This document shows positions 42,901 to 51,778 of a stretch of 64,000 nucleotides of DNA, one piece after another. Every line of letters begins with the position of its first letter. Position 1 is the first letter of the stretch. The stretch comes from Verrucomicrobiaceae bacterium (lineage in GTDB: Bacteria; Verrucomicrobiota; Verrucomicrobiia; Verrucomicrobiales; Verrucomicrobiaceae), in contig JAEUHK010000049.1 of assembly GCA_016795465.1 (NCBI GenBank), forward strand, positions 1 through 64,000, written 5' to 3'. Below the pieces are notes generated by a model that was given only the letters and a program-made list of their open reading frames with translations, made no database searches and was not told the origin of the DNA. The position numbers and the translations under genes are program-made.

Positions 42901-44878
42901 AGGTGCGCGGGCTCGTGCTCACCACCGGCATGAGCGATTGCGAGGCCGTCGGATTCGTCCAGCCATCCACCTCGTCGGCATCACCGATGCCGTCGCCATC
43001 GCTGTCCGCGTTGTTGGGATTCGTCGCCACCGGCACGCCGTTGACTTCAGCACCATCGCTGAGGCCATCGCCATCCGAATCTGCCAGCAGAGGATTGGTT
43101 GTGGTCTCTGCGGCATCGTTCAAGCCATCGCCATCCGTGTCGGCCACGCGGGGATTCGTCAGCGTGCTACGCTCCGCCAGATTCGTCAGCCCGTCGCCAT
43201 CCGCGTCGAGCGTGGCATCTGCCACCAGCGTTTTGAAGCCATGCTCCCACTCGTAGGCATCCGGCATGCCGTCGGAGTCGCTGTCGAGCACCGCGTCCAC
43301 GATTTGAATGCCGTGAATACCCGCCTCATACCAGCTCGTGCGGGCAAGTTTGATGTTCACGCTCGATCCCGTCACGTTGCGGTAGCGGATCGCATTGGCC
43401 CGCCACGGCTTCACCGAATCCGATTTCACCAGCTCGACCAGCTTCGTCTGCGGCGGCGTGCTGGCACTGAGAAACCAACGATCCGTGGCCGGTGTGTCAT
43501 TGAGCCGCGTGTAAGCCACCGCGCTGTCATACGAGGTGCCCACATAAACGATCACGTCGTAGGTAGTGAACGGCAGATTGCTCAGCGTCAGACTGCCCGG
43601 CGTGTCCGACGAGACGCTCAGGTAGCCATCGAGCAGCTTCCGCGTGGCGTTGCCGGATTGACCGTTGGCCCAAGTGCCGCCAAAAGCCCAGTTCATCGTC
43701 ATCCCGGTGGCGGTGCCAGTGCTGTCCACGATCACATCCGCTGTTGGAGAGAGAATATCGGCCTGCGTGCCATTTTGATTCCGCCAGCTCGTGAGCGCCC
43801 AGGTGTTGTTCCAGAAGCGCTGCGGCACCAAACCGGTCACCTCATGACTGGCGATGGTATTGTCTGGATTCAGCTCCATCACGAAATTGATGCCGATGAC
43901 GCCATTTTGGACCGGCGGCGTGCTCGCGGCTGAATTCGCCAGATAACCCGTGCGCAGTTCCCAGGCATCGCCCGCGCCATCACCATCCGTGTCAGCCAAC
44001 AAAGGGCTGGAGGCCGTCTCCTCGCCATCACTCAGCGAATCGCCATCTGTGTCCGCCTTGAGCGGATTCGTGCCGGTCGTGAACTCGTGCCCATCGCTCA
44101 AGCCATCGCCATCCGTGTCCTTTTGCGTCGGCTCCGTGCCCGCGGCGAGCTCCTGCGCATTCGTGCGACCATCCGCATCCGCATCCTGGGCCGCGCTCGC
44201 CACCGCATCGCTGAATCCATGATCCATCTCCCACCATCGCGGCAGGCCATCGCCATCCACGTCCTGCAAAGCGATGGGATCAATCTCCAGCGACAACGCA
44301 TCAAACTGCACCCAGCCATCCGTCGAGGACGCTGGCGCAGGCGCACGACGGATTTCGATCACATTCGCCCCGGCCACTGGATTGAAGGCCGAAGCATCAG
44401 CCTCGACGATCAGCGTGTCCGCTTTCGTGTGAATGGCGGTCTTGATCAGCACCCCGTTCCAAAACACCTCCAACTGATGCCTGCCGTAGCCCTCGGCATA
44501 GTTGTTGATCGCCGGGTTCCACCAACCGCCCCACACCTGGTGCATGTTCAGCCGCATGCGAGCCGTGCTCGTTGCCTGCGCCGGTGAGAGATTGAAATGC
44601 AGCCTCACCGAGAGGTTTTGGGTATCCAGCACCGGCTCGAAGTTTGTCGCCGGCTCGCCCGCCACCGTGCCAATGGGTGCCGGGTAGGTGCCCGCGAAGT
44701 AGAAATCATTGTCGAGGTCCACCGCACTGCCCGGTGCCGCGTTGTAATCCCACGTCGAGCTCCCGTATTCGTCCATCGGATCACCATCCCAAACCCCGAG
44801 CGACCACAACGTCGTAAAGTCCGCCCTCAACGGCGAAACGATCCATCCGAAAAGACAAGCGAGCAAACCCAGGCGCAT
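39914..44878 (-). CDS. DUF1800 protein with thrombospondin type 3-like calcium repeats
   Basis: A 1654-residue protein with a Sec signal (MRLGLLACLFGWIVSPLRA). Residues 22-200 look like a beta-sandwich. DTDGDGLSDG-type calcium-binding repeats occur around 215-310, 540-650 and 890-1000, and form stiff spacers outside the membrane. Between them are jelly-roll-like parts (330-540, 660-850). From about 1130 the DUF1800 domain starts (AARFLMQAGFGPTLEDIQ) and continues through RQRVAFALSQILVTS, NYAREVMQLFTVGLW and FVGKQLIQFLV. It is a secreted or surface protein. It is the first gene of a three-gene operon with DUF1501 and the GspG-tail protein. Confidence 0.9.
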   Translation of the reverse strand: MRLGLLACLFGWIVSPLRADFTTLWSLGVWDGDPMDEYGSSTWDYNAAPGSAVDLDNDFYFAGTYPAPIGTVAGEPATNFEPVLDTQNLSVRLHFNLSPAQATSTARMRLNMHQVWGGWWNPAINNYAEGYGRHQLEVFWNGVLIKTAIHTKADTLIVEADASAFNPVAGANVIEIRRAPAPASSTDGWVQFDALSLEIDPIALQDVDGDGLPRWWEMDHGFSDAVASAAQDADADGRTNAQELAAGTEPTQKDTDGDGLSDGHEFTTGTNPLKADTDGDSLSDGEETASSPLLADTDGDGAGDAWELRTGYLANSAASTPPVQNGVIGINFVMELNPDNTIASHEVTGLVPQRFWNNTWALTSWRNQNGTQADILSPTADVIVDSTGTATGMTMNWAFGGTWANGQSGNATRKLLDGYLSVSSDTPGSLTLSNLPFTTYDVIVYVGTSYDSAVAYTRLNDTPATDRWFLSASTPPQTKLVELVKSDSVKPWRANAIRYRNVTGSSVNIKLARTSWYEAGIHGIQIVDAVLDSDSDGMPDAYEWEHGFKTLVADATLDADGDGLTNLAERSTLTNPRVADTDGDGLNDAAETTTNPLLADSDGDGLSDGAEVNGVPVATNPNNADSDGDGIGDADEVDGWTNPTASQSLMPVVSTSPRTFDWTLENVQIVWDHARGGVTDREWGDDSLMNFQIVNSASTGSDAFNIALRVKAGRVTHFLFSGHGGGFSHPDDDAGDIWEADWQDFPVDLKTALGFSGHGSHDISDRLRFRIQGSSPGSRTAWNFTFSITNQDTSATVVTRTFTNCALSQTAHDGTATWQDRSDPPVPNRLETWVHDGVIVFIHATPLENLPAFAAWKDTDEDGMPDAWEDAHGLNKNSAADGVLDGDADGLTNVREYLAGTLPNDADSDDDLAKDGVEADSGSDPMLATSLPPLYRGLPPGVVGEDVNGNGLSDVWEQWVGQFGLSSTNDDDGDGMTNGAEALAGTNPLDPRSRLWSEVLSSGGTLTVCWPVLPWKRHEMLESPNLSSWSLASGSPVVVGNEYQQSFAVSGAMKFYRARISDLDADSDGVSDWAETQLGSTLNAVSSTRSSVSIDANLDGTPESSASGDYTSMVEQFQGASASATSISRINAARFLMQAGFGPTLEDIQRVQTLGYAGWITEQMGLPATRHSDYIQSIYQNMTTQRQREHYSRGGGDSDPFLFGNNMQTAFARAAIQGSDQLRQRVAFALSQILVTSRRDANLENKCLGMADYYDIFVRNAFGNYEDVLMEVTMHPVMGRYLSHVGNQKADPSINRYPDENYAREVMQLFTVGLWQLNPDGSRVLVSGQPVPTYSNEEITQLARVMTGFWFGGDNWGGGGWTEQDYATPMTLHADRHDFGAKTLLGGFVIPARAATLENAQRDVRDAIHHLFEHPNCGVFVGKQLIQFLVTDNPSPAYVQRISSVFANNGSGVRGDLGAVVRAILLDPEARGPVGAQAAGFGRLKEPVIRAMSMARVFGMKQVPDLLWWDWSEFFNESRQAPTNSPSVFNFYRPEYRAPGLATQNGLASPVFQITDSYSSISFPNRLWKMLEEGLSFYEQYRFPFDFRREETFATSPERLMDHFNLLFCAGQMKASTRSVILSTLAQIPADQTTARIRVAAYLSLTCPEGAVMR

Positions 44879-44968
44879 GCGCGGAGGTTACCACTCGCCT
44901 AGGAAGATGTCCATGCTCCTGACAGCCCCATCGGTGTGTTCAAAAGCTTTGTCACAATACACGCGACA

Positions 44969-45055
44969 GCGTCCTGGAGTGCGCCGGACCTCCGGCGCTT
45001 TCGAACGTCGCTCGGCCCACGAAAAGCTCCAGAGGGCTGGAGCACTCCAAGACGC
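44969..45055. repeat. Palindromic repeat, type C
   Basis: GCGTCCTGGAGTGC (44969-44982) and GCACTCCAAGACGC (45042-45055) are reverse complements with one mismatch. Inside are an 8-bp-arm hairpin GCGCCGGA/TCCGGCGC (44981-44998) and a CTCCAG/CTGGAG pairing. It lies in the 203-bp gap 44879-45081 between two minus-strand genes; I see no gene there. Confidence 0.75.
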
Positions 45056-45081
45056 CAGGCGCATTTGATTGTCCTCTTATC

Positions 45082-47283
45082 TCACAACCCCTTCGGCATC
45101 CAAGCCTCCAGTTTGCTAACCTCGGCCTTCGCGGATGAACTCACGGGGATGCCCCAGAAGTCGAAGAAGGGGCCGAGGTTCTTGTTGGCGATTTTGGAGT
45201 AGCGGATGAGGAACTGGTCGCGGGCTTCGTCGTCGCCTTTGGGTTCGGGGCCGTATTCGGTGCCGTCGAAGCTGTGCAGGTATTTGCGCCAGCTTTCCCA
45301 GCCGAACTCCTGGATGAGCTGGATGTAGGTGGTGAGGGCGAGGAATGGATCGCTTTTCCAAGTCTGCCATTTGTCCTTCGCGGCCTTGATCTTCTTGATG
45401 TGGTCCTTGCGCGATTCCTCGCTGATGCCGCCGTGGCCGATGAGCCAGTCTTTCTTCAAGACGGCGTCGTAGCAGTACATGCCGATGACGTTGTTCGTGA
45501 CCTCGCCGGTGCCGTCGAAGGTGAAGGTGCGGCGCTGGTGGTTGTGACCGATCTCGTGGTAGAAACCCCAGCCGGGGAATTTCAGACGCGTGAGCGTGGT
45601 CATCTCCGGTCCGGCGCTCGTTGGGATCATGATGGGATAGCCGCTGTGCATGTAACCGGCGCTGATCTGCACATCAGCGACGATGCGCTCGGGCCGGGTG
45701 CGCTCGGCGGCTTGATTGGTGATCTCATCCTGGGCTTCGACTGTGGCTTTCCAGAACTGCATGAGCTCGGTGGGATTGTTGATGGCCTGTGCGACCTCGC
45801 GCGGGAAGCTGATGATCATCTTGTCGCAAGCCATCTCGGCCCAAGGCGCAGGGCGCTGGCGGATTTCCTTCCACTTGGCGTCGTCGTCCTTGCCGAGCAC
45901 GAAGAGCGGCGCGGCGATGGCGTCTTTGATGGCGGCGGTGAAGGGTTCGTCGTCCTTCGCACGACCCGGGACCTCGATGTAGATGAGACCGCCGAATGCG
46001 GAGGCCGTTTTCGTCGTTGCGGTGGCCAAAGTGTCGCTGCGCGTGATGTCGGGAGCGCGTTCCCATTTGTCGAGATGGTAAAGCGTGTCGCTGTGGCAGC
46101 CGATGCGCACGGCGTAGCCTTTGTCGGCGTATTTTTCGGGAATCGTGACCGTGATCGGCTCGCCCGCGACAGCGTAAAGCCCGGTGCTGTGCCAGCCGGA
46201 GATGCTCGGCGTGATGGCGATTTCCGCGCCGGTGCGCGGGGCGTTTTCAGGAGCTTTGCCGGGGAATTCGACATGCGCGGGATGCGCCTTGATGCCTTCG
46301 GCGCTCATGAGGCGCAGCATGCGTGTCTCCATGCCGAGGCGCAGACGCGCGGCGGCGTGCTGAGTGTCGGTGAGCGGTGCTTTGGCGGTCGGGATCGGCG
46401 CGTCGGTGCCCGCATTGCCGAGCGCAGCGGCGACGGCGTTCTTCAAATTGCTGCGATCCGGCGGTTGCGCTGCCATGGCGATCTGAATCGCGTTCATGCC
46501 CTGTTTCATCTGCTCTGGAGTCAGGGCGGGTCCGCCTTCGCGCTGTTTTTTGATCGCGGTGATGGCGTCGGACGCATTCATCATCGCTGGAAGCTCCACG
46601 CGGGCCTCAAACGAGCGCAACTGGTCAAACGCGCTCATGTCCGTGTTCGCCACGCCTGCGGCCATCAGCGCCTGATTCACGCCGTGCGAGATGGCGAGGT
46701 CCTTGCCGCCGCTCGTCTGTCCGTAAGCCCAGCCCGTCATGCCGCCGATGAAGCCGCCTCCGCCTTTGATGTACTCGATCAAAGCCGCGCCTTCCTCCGC
46801 GCTGACCACGCCTTGCGTATTGATGATGACCACGTCGTAGTCGCTGAGGTTCTTTTTCTCCACCGTGCTGAATTCCTCCGCCTTCAGGCCACGCTGAGCC
46901 AAAGCAGCCCCCTTCACGCCTTTGAGGCCGATACGCGGCTTCGCCTTGTTGCCCGCCCACTTCACGCAGTTCTCGATGAGCTGCGCGTGATCACCACCGC
47001 CGTCGCCGCTGAGGTAGGCATTCTGGCCAAACAGGATGATGCGGCCTTTTCCATAGGCCGCGGCCGCTCCGACCGCAATTTCGACTCCATCCTTGTCCGG
47101 CGCGGAAAGAATCGGAAACGCGATCTGGCCCCAAATGCCCACCGGACCCGGTGCACCGAGTTTTGGCACCGATTTGACGCCTTCGAGGATTTTCGCGCGC
47201 TCCGCATTCACGAGCGCCGGAGGCATTTGGGCGTTCAAAAGGCCGCAAAGGGCAAACAAGACGAGTGTGGTGGCTGACTTCAT
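45082..47283 (-). CDS. Secreted M60-like metallopeptidase
   Basis: A 733-residue protein with a Sec signal (TTLVLFALCGLLNAQ). The zinc-binding motif is HEIGHNHQ (HExxH, about residue 575) in FPGWGFYHEIGHNHQRRTFT, as in enhancin-like M60 peptidases, which cleave mucin-type glycoproteins. Upstream of it a beta domain has VTIPEKYADKGYAVRIGCHSD. The first 240 residues contain a glutamine-amidotransferase-like region (YGKGRIILFGQNAYLS and GGGFIGGMTGWAYGQ). The C-terminal helices include QEFGWESWRKYLHSFDG. A regulator gene of the XRE-cupin type lies 20 bp upstream. The natural substrate is unknown. Confidence 0.88.
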   Translation of the reverse strand: MKSATTLVLFALCGLLNAQMPPALVNAERAKILEGVKSVPKLGAPGPVGIWGQIAFPILSAPDKDGVEIAVGAAAAYGKGRIILFGQNAYLSGDGGGDHAQLIENCVKWAGNKAKPRIGLKGVKGAALAQRGLKAEEFSTVEKKNLSDYDVVIINTQGVVSAEEGAALIEYIKGGGGFIGGMTGWAYGQTSGGKDLAISHGVNQALMAAGVANTDMSAFDQLRSFEARVELPAMMNASDAITAIKKQREGGPALTPEQMKQGMNAIQIAMAAQPPDRSNLKNAVAAALGNAGTDAPIPTAKAPLTDTQHAAARLRLGMETRMLRLMSAEGIKAHPAHVEFPGKAPENAPRTGAEIAITPSISGWHSTGLYAVAGEPITVTIPEKYADKGYAVRIGCHSDTLYHLDKWERAPDITRSDTLATATTKTASAFGGLIYIEVPGRAKDDEPFTAAIKDAIAAPLFVLGKDDDAKWKEIRQRPAPWAEMACDKMIISFPREVAQAINNPTELMQFWKATVEAQDEITNQAAERTRPERIVADVQISAGYMHSGYPIMIPTSAGPEMTTLTRLKFPGWGFYHEIGHNHQRRTFTFDGTGEVTNNVIGMYCYDAVLKKDWLIGHGGISEESRKDHIKKIKAAKDKWQTWKSDPFLALTTYIQLIQEFGWESWRKYLHSFDGTEYGPEPKGDDEARDQFLIRYSKIANKNLGPFFDFWGIPVSSSAKAEVSKLEAWMPKGL

Positions 47284-47303
47284 GGTTGGTTGGGAAAAGG
47301 CTC

Positions 47304-47903
47304 TCAGCGATAAATGACGACCAGAAACACCACGGCGGCTCCTTTGGCGGTGTTGACGATGGCGTGGGGGACGTCGGCGCGGTAGGTGCCGCTGTCGCCT
47401 TTGGTGAGGTCGTCGTGGTCTTCGCCGGATTCGATGCGGACGCTGCCTTCCTCGACGGTGAGGAACTCGCGCGTGCCCTCAAAGTGCGGTTGGCTGCGCA
47501 GAGCACCGCCGGGCTTCAGGGTGAGCTCGTAGAACTCGACGTCCTTCTCCAGATTCAGCGGCGAAAGCGTGCGGATCTCGCACTGCTTATCGCTGCGATA
47601 AACTTGGGCGCGGTCGCTGGCGCGGATGACCTGGATTTTCGACGCGCTGGCCTCCGCGCTCTCGATCAACTCCTGCAACGTGAGCCCAAACGCCCTTGCG
47701 ATGCGAAACGTGACCGTCAGCGTGGGATTCGCCTTCTCACGCTCGATCTCGCTGAGCATGCTGCGGCTCACGCCGCTGGCGGTGGCCAATTCCTCCAACG
47801 ACCAGCCTCGATCCGCGCGGAGTTTCTTCACGCGCTTGCCGAGGTTCTCATTGATGGCCTCGGGGCTGGATTCAGGGATGCTGGTTTTGCGTTTGGCTGG
47901 CAT
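47304..47903 (-). CDS. XRE-family regulator with C-terminal cupin
   Basis: A 199-residue protein from the ATG at 47903; a GTG at 47924 also fits the frame. A helix-turn-helix (about 20-75: LGKRVKKLRADRGWSLEELA and SGVSRSMLSEIEREKANPTL) is followed by a cupin 2 domain (about 115-195) with PHFEGTREFLTVEEGSVRI and GDSGTYRADVPHAIVN. Such proteins usually sense a small ligand through the cupin and control an adjacent gene. It probably controls the M60 peptidase gene, with which it forms an operon. The ligand is unknown. Confidence 0.9.
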   Translation of the reverse strand: MPAKRKTSIPESSPEAINENLGKRVKKLRADRGWSLEELATASGVSRSMLSEIEREKANPTLTVTFRIARAFGLTLQELIESAEASASKIQVIRASDRAQVYRSDKQCEIRTLSPLNLEKDVEFYELTLKPGGALRSQPHFEGTREFLTVEEGSVRIESGEDHDDLTKGDSGTYRADVPHAIVNTAKGAAVVFLVVIYR

Positions 47904-48032
47904 GCGCGCCAGTATAACGGACACGCGTCTTGTAAATTAGATCATTGGTGAAAAAAGGCGGCAGAATGGCGAAGGCACCGGGGCGAGGAGTTCAAGCTTG
48001 CCACAAAGCCTCGTCTCAGGGCATCATGAGAG

Positions 48033-50708
48033 ATGCTTCGTGCCCTTTTACTGCTATCCCTCACTGCCTCCGCGTCCGCCCAGTGGACCACCTCGCGCAT
48101 TCATGGCACGCCGGAGGCGCCGAAGCCGTTTATCGCGGAGCAGACCTTTACGCAGATCACGCTGCATGATGGCTTGGAGATGATCGCGATGCCGGGGGCG
48201 CATCGTTTCGCGGCGGTGGAGAACACGGGGAAGATCTTCACCTTTGCCGACACCCCGGACGCGGCTTCGCAGCATCTGCTGATCGATTTGAAGGCGAAGC
48301 ACGAGAAGCTCTCGCATGCCTATGGCATCGCGTTTCATCCCAAGTGGCGGGAAAACGGCTTTGTCTTCATCACCTACACCATCGGCGACAAGCTCGATGA
48401 CGGCACGAAGCTCTCCCGCTTCAAGCTAACGCAAAACGAGCCGCCGGTGCTCGATCCGGCCTCGGAGGTCGTGCTGCTCACTTGGCTGTGCGGGGGGCAC
48501 AATGGCGCATCGCTCCATTTTGGGCCTGATAGCATGCTTTACTGTTCCACCGGCGATGCCGAAGTGCCCTCGCCGCCTGATCCGCGCAACACCGGTCAGG
48601 GGCTCAATGACCTCCTCTCATGCGTTTTGCGAATCGATGTGGATCACGAGGAAGGTGGCAAGGCTTACTCGATCCCGAAGGACAACCCCTTCATCACCAC
48701 CCAAGGCGCGATGCCGGAGATCTGGGCCTTCGGCTTCCGCAATCCATGGAAGATTTGCTTTGATGCAAAGGGCCGCTTGTGGTGCGGCGATGTCGGCTGG
48801 GAGCTTTGGGAGATGATTCACCTCGTGCAACGCGGCGGAAACCATGGCTGGAGCGCCATGGAGGCCTCGCAGCCGATCAAACCGGAGACGAAAGGCCCCG
48901 GCGACATCATTCCGCCCGTCGCCGCGCATCCGCACACGGAGGCGGCGAGCATCACGGGCGGTTATGTGTATCACGGCAGCCGCTTTCCCGAGCTGCGCGA
49001 TGCCTACATCTACGGCGACTACGAGACCGGCAAGATCTGGGCCCTGTGGCATGATGGAAAGCAGGTCACGAGGCGCGAGGAGATCGCCGACACGCCGCAC
49101 AAGATCGTCACCTTCGGCCAAAGCGAGGATGGCGAGTTGTATTGGATGAATTGGGAGAAGGACACGCGCCTCTACCGCCTCACCAAAAATCCCGCCGTGG
49201 GCAAGCCGAACCAGTTTCCTCGCAAACTCAGCGAAACCGGTCTTTTTGCCGACACGGCCTCGCAAACGCCTGCCGCAGGTGTTTTGCCCTTCGAGATCGC
49301 CGAGCCGATGTGGCAGGACGGAGCCACCGCGCAGCGCTTCGTGGCCTTGCCGAATGGCGAGAGCATCAAGACGACCATCAGTGGCAAGCCGGGCAAGCTG
49401 AACTACAAAGTCGAATGGCCCGCCGAGTCCGTTCTGGCACGCACGATCAGCCTCAAGAAGAAGCTCGAGACTCAGATCCTGCACTTCGATGGCGAGTCGT
49501 GGAACGGCTACTCCTACCGCTGGAATGATGCGGGCACCGATGCGGAGCTTGTCGGCCCGGATGGCGAGGAGTTCATCGCGGACAAACAACCCTGGCGCAT
49601 CCACGGTCGCGGCGAGTGTGCCCGCTGTCACACGAACTGGAGCGGCTTCGCTCTCGGTTTCCAGCCCGATCAACTCGTGAAGATCGACGGCAAAAAGCCC
49701 GAAGAGGTCCTCGATGCCAACTTCATGGCCCGGCTGACGAACCGGCTGCACGACAAAGATGATCTCGAATCCCAAGCGCGGGCTTGGTTGCATGCGAACT
49801 GCGCTCACTGCCATCGCCGGCATGGCGGCGGCAGCGTGCAACTCATGGTGAACGCGGATCTGCCGACCGCGGAGACGATGATGCTCAATGAAAAGCCCGT
49901 TCGCGGCGAACTCGGCCTCACCGAGGCCCGCGTGATCTCTCCCGGCAAACCGGAGCAAAGCGTCCTCATCGCTCGAATCGCCCGCAGCGGGAATGGTCAC
50001 ATGCCGATGATCGGGGCGCGTGAGGTGGACCCGAAAGGCTTCCAGTTGCTGTGGGATTGGATCGCCGGCTCAGAAGTCTCGCAGACACCGAAAGAGGTGA
50101 CAACATCCTCCGAGGCTCTTTTGGCCGTAAATGCCATTTCTCGCGAAAAACAGGCTTTTGATCCCACTCTCGCCAAACATCCGAATCCCGAGATCGCCTG
50201 CTACTTCGAGCGTTTTGTGCCCTTCGATCAGCGGGTGAAGACGCTCGGCATGCATTTTGACGCGAAGAAGCTCTTCGCTGCCCAAGGCGATGCGAAACGC
50301 GGTTCCGAGCTCATCAGCATGACCGGAAAAATGGCCGCGTGTCTCGCCTGCCATCTCATCAACGGCACCGGACGTGACTTTGGACCTGACTTGAGCAAGG
50401 TCGGCGCACGCCTGAATCGCGAGCAACTGCTCGAAAGCATTCACACACCTTCCAAGACCATCGCCAAGGGTTACGAGACATGGACGCTGACCTTGAAGGA
50501 CGGCACGCAGCAGACTGGATTCCTCGTTCATCGCAGCGACCAGGATGTGACACTCAAGCTCGCCACCGGCCAGCCGCTGACGATTCCGAATGCTTCAATC
50601 CAAGAGCAGAAGCTGCAAACAGCGTCGTTGATGCCGGAAGGCTTACTCCAAGCCATGACGGAACAGGAGGCAGCGGATGTGCTCGCCTTTTTGAGTGCGT
50701 TGAGGTGA
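48033..50708 (+). CDS. PQQ-type sugar dehydrogenase fused to heme-binding domains
   Basis: An 891-residue exported protein (signal MLRALLLLSLTASASA). The first 400 residues are a GSDH-like six-bladed propeller: HAYGIAFHPKWRENGFVFITYT, GGHNGASLHFGPDSMLYCSTGD and AFGFRNPWKICFD. Heme c motifs are CARCH (about 528), CAHCH (about 590) and CLACH (about 771). The last 130 residues are the heme-binding domain seen in Planctomycetes and Verrucomicrobia (GRDFGPDLSKVGARLNREQLLESIHTPSK, KGYETWTLTLKDGTQQTG). It may pass electrons from sugar oxidation to the cytochrome chain in the periplasm. The sugar is not known. Confidence 0.88.
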   Translation: MLRALLLLSLTASASAQWTTSRIHGTPEAPKPFIAEQTFTQITLHDGLEMIAMPGAHRFAAVENTGKIFTFADTPDAASQHLLIDLKAKHEKLSHAYGIAFHPKWRENGFVFITYTIGDKLDDGTKLSRFKLTQNEPPVLDPASEVVLLTWLCGGHNGASLHFGPDSMLYCSTGDAEVPSPPDPRNTGQGLNDLLSCVLRIDVDHEEGGKAYSIPKDNPFITTQGAMPEIWAFGFRNPWKICFDAKGRLWCGDVGWELWEMIHLVQRGGNHGWSAMEASQPIKPETKGPGDIIPPVAAHPHTEAASITGGYVYHGSRFPELRDAYIYGDYETGKIWALWHDGKQVTRREEIADTPHKIVTFGQSEDGELYWMNWEKDTRLYRLTKNPAVGKPNQFPRKLSETGLFADTASQTPAAGVLPFEIAEPMWQDGATAQRFVALPNGESIKTTISGKPGKLNYKVEWPAESVLARTISLKKKLETQILHFDGESWNGYSYRWNDAGTDAELVGPDGEEFIADKQPWRIHGRGECARCHTNWSGFALGFQPDQLVKIDGKKPEEVLDANFMARLTNRLHDKDDLESQARAWLHANCAHCHRRHGGGSVQLMVNADLPTAETMMLNEKPVRGELGLTEARVISPGKPEQSVLIARIARSGNGHMPMIGAREVDPKGFQLLWDWIAGSEVSQTPKEVTTSSEALLAVNAISREKQAFDPTLAKHPNPEIACYFERFVPFDQRVKTLGMHFDAKKLFAAQGDAKRGSELISMTGKMAACLACHLINGTGRDFGPDLSKVGARLNREQLLESIHTPSKTIAKGYETWTLTLKDGTQQTGFLVHRSDQDVTLKLATGQPLTIPNASIQEQKLQTASLMPEGLLQAMTEQEAADVLAFLSALR

Positions 50709-50750
50709 GTCGGAGGAGCCTTGTTGCACAGCAACGAGGCAACTTTTGGC

Positions 50751-51659
50751 TTACGCCTTGCCCCAATGCTTGAGCAGCGTGGCGGCCATGTCGGCGGGCG
50801 AGTCGCTCACGGCGATGCCGCACTCGGCGATGATGCGCTTCTTGGCAGCAGCGGTGTCGTCGGCTCCGCCGATGATGGCACCGGCGTGACCCATGCGGCG
50901 TCCGGGAGGGGCGGTGGCTCCGGCGATGAAGGCCGCGATTGGCTTCTTGCAGTTGTCCTTGGCCCAGCGGGCGGCCTCGACTTCTGCATTGCCGCCGATT
51001 TCACCGATCATGATGATGGCTTCGGTCTCAGGGTCTTCGTTGAACATTTGAAGCACGTCGAGGTGGTTCGTGCCGTTCACGGGGTCGCCACCAATGCCGA
51101 CGCAGGTGCTCTGGCCGTAGCCGCGAGTCGTGAGCTGCCAGACCGCTTCGTAAGTGAGCGTGCCGGAGCGGCTGACGACGCCGACATTGCCGCGCTTGTG
51201 AATGTAACCCGGTGCGATGCCAATGCGGCAGCCGCCGTGGGATTTCTCGCCGTGACCAGGGGTGACGAGGCCGGGGCAGTTCGGGCCGATGAGGCGGGTC
51301 TTGCTGCCTTTCATCGCCGCTTTGACGCGGATCATGTCATTGACCGGGATGCCCTCGGTGATGGCCACGACGAGATCGAGGCCTGCATCGACACCTTCGA
51401 GGATGGCATCGGCCGCGAAGGGCGGCGGGACGAAAATGACGCTCACGGTGGCTCCAGTTTCCTTGGCGGCCTCGCTCACGGTGTCGAAAACGGGCACCTT
51501 TTTGCCGCTGTGCTCGAAGACCTGGCCGCCCTTGCCCGGCGTGACGCCCGCGACGAGCTGCGTGCCGTAGTCGATGGAGGCTTTCGCATGACGGGAGCCG
51601 AAGTCTCCGGTGATGCCTTGAACAAGAATGCGGGTGTCCGTTTCGACGAGAATGGCCAT
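50751..51659 (-). CDS. sucD: Succinyl-CoA ligase alpha subunit
   Basis: A 302-residue subunit that binds CoA and carries the phosphohistidine His258 in [15 protein letters not shown]. The CoA-binding Rossmann part begins [27 protein letters not shown] is the conserved switch loop, followed by a stretch (HGEKSHGG) a few residues longer than in E. coli SucD. It completes the substrate-level step of the TCA cycle with SucB-type partner SucC, whose gene is not adjacent. The ATG at 51659 is used; an upstream in-frame extension is from a type D repeat. The leader is C-rich with no Shine-Dalgarno. Confidence 0.95.
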   Translation of the reverse strand: MAILVETDTRILVQGITGDFGSRHAKASIDYGTQLVAGVTPGKGGQVFEHSGKKVPVFDTVSEAAKETGATVSVIFVPPPFAADAILEGVDAGLDLVVAITEGIPVNDMIRVKAAMKGSKTRLIGPNCPGLVTPGHGEKSHGGCRIGIAPGYIHKRGNVGVVSRSGTLTYEAVWQLTTRGYGQSTCVGIGGDPVNGTNHLDVLQMFNEDPETEAIIMIGEIGGNAEVEAARWAKDNCKKPIAAFIAGATAPPGRRMGHAGAIIGGADDTAAAKKRIIAECGIAVSDSPADMAATLLKHWGKA

Positions 51660-51730
51660 GGGGGTGGGGGTGGGGGAAAGTGGGAGCGGCGAGAGTAGGG
51701 TGATGCCGGGCGGCGTCAAACGCTGGAAAT

Positions 51731-51758
51731 GCCGAATGACGAATTTCCGAATGACGAA
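51731..51758. repeat. Type D repeat (two ATGACGAA copies)
   Basis: ATGACGAA occurs at 51736-51743 and 51751-51758, 15 bp apart, within the gap between sucD and the third DUF1501 gene. Further copies of this repeat family lie at 7541-7655 and 38418-38445. Confidence 0.6.
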
Positions 51759-51778
51759 GGGACTGATAGCCACAACAG

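Noticed and set aside
45274..47277. 667-codon open frame opposite the M60 peptidase gene
   Set aside because: It is the codon-bias shadow of the peptidase gene; composition is unnatural and there is no start signal.
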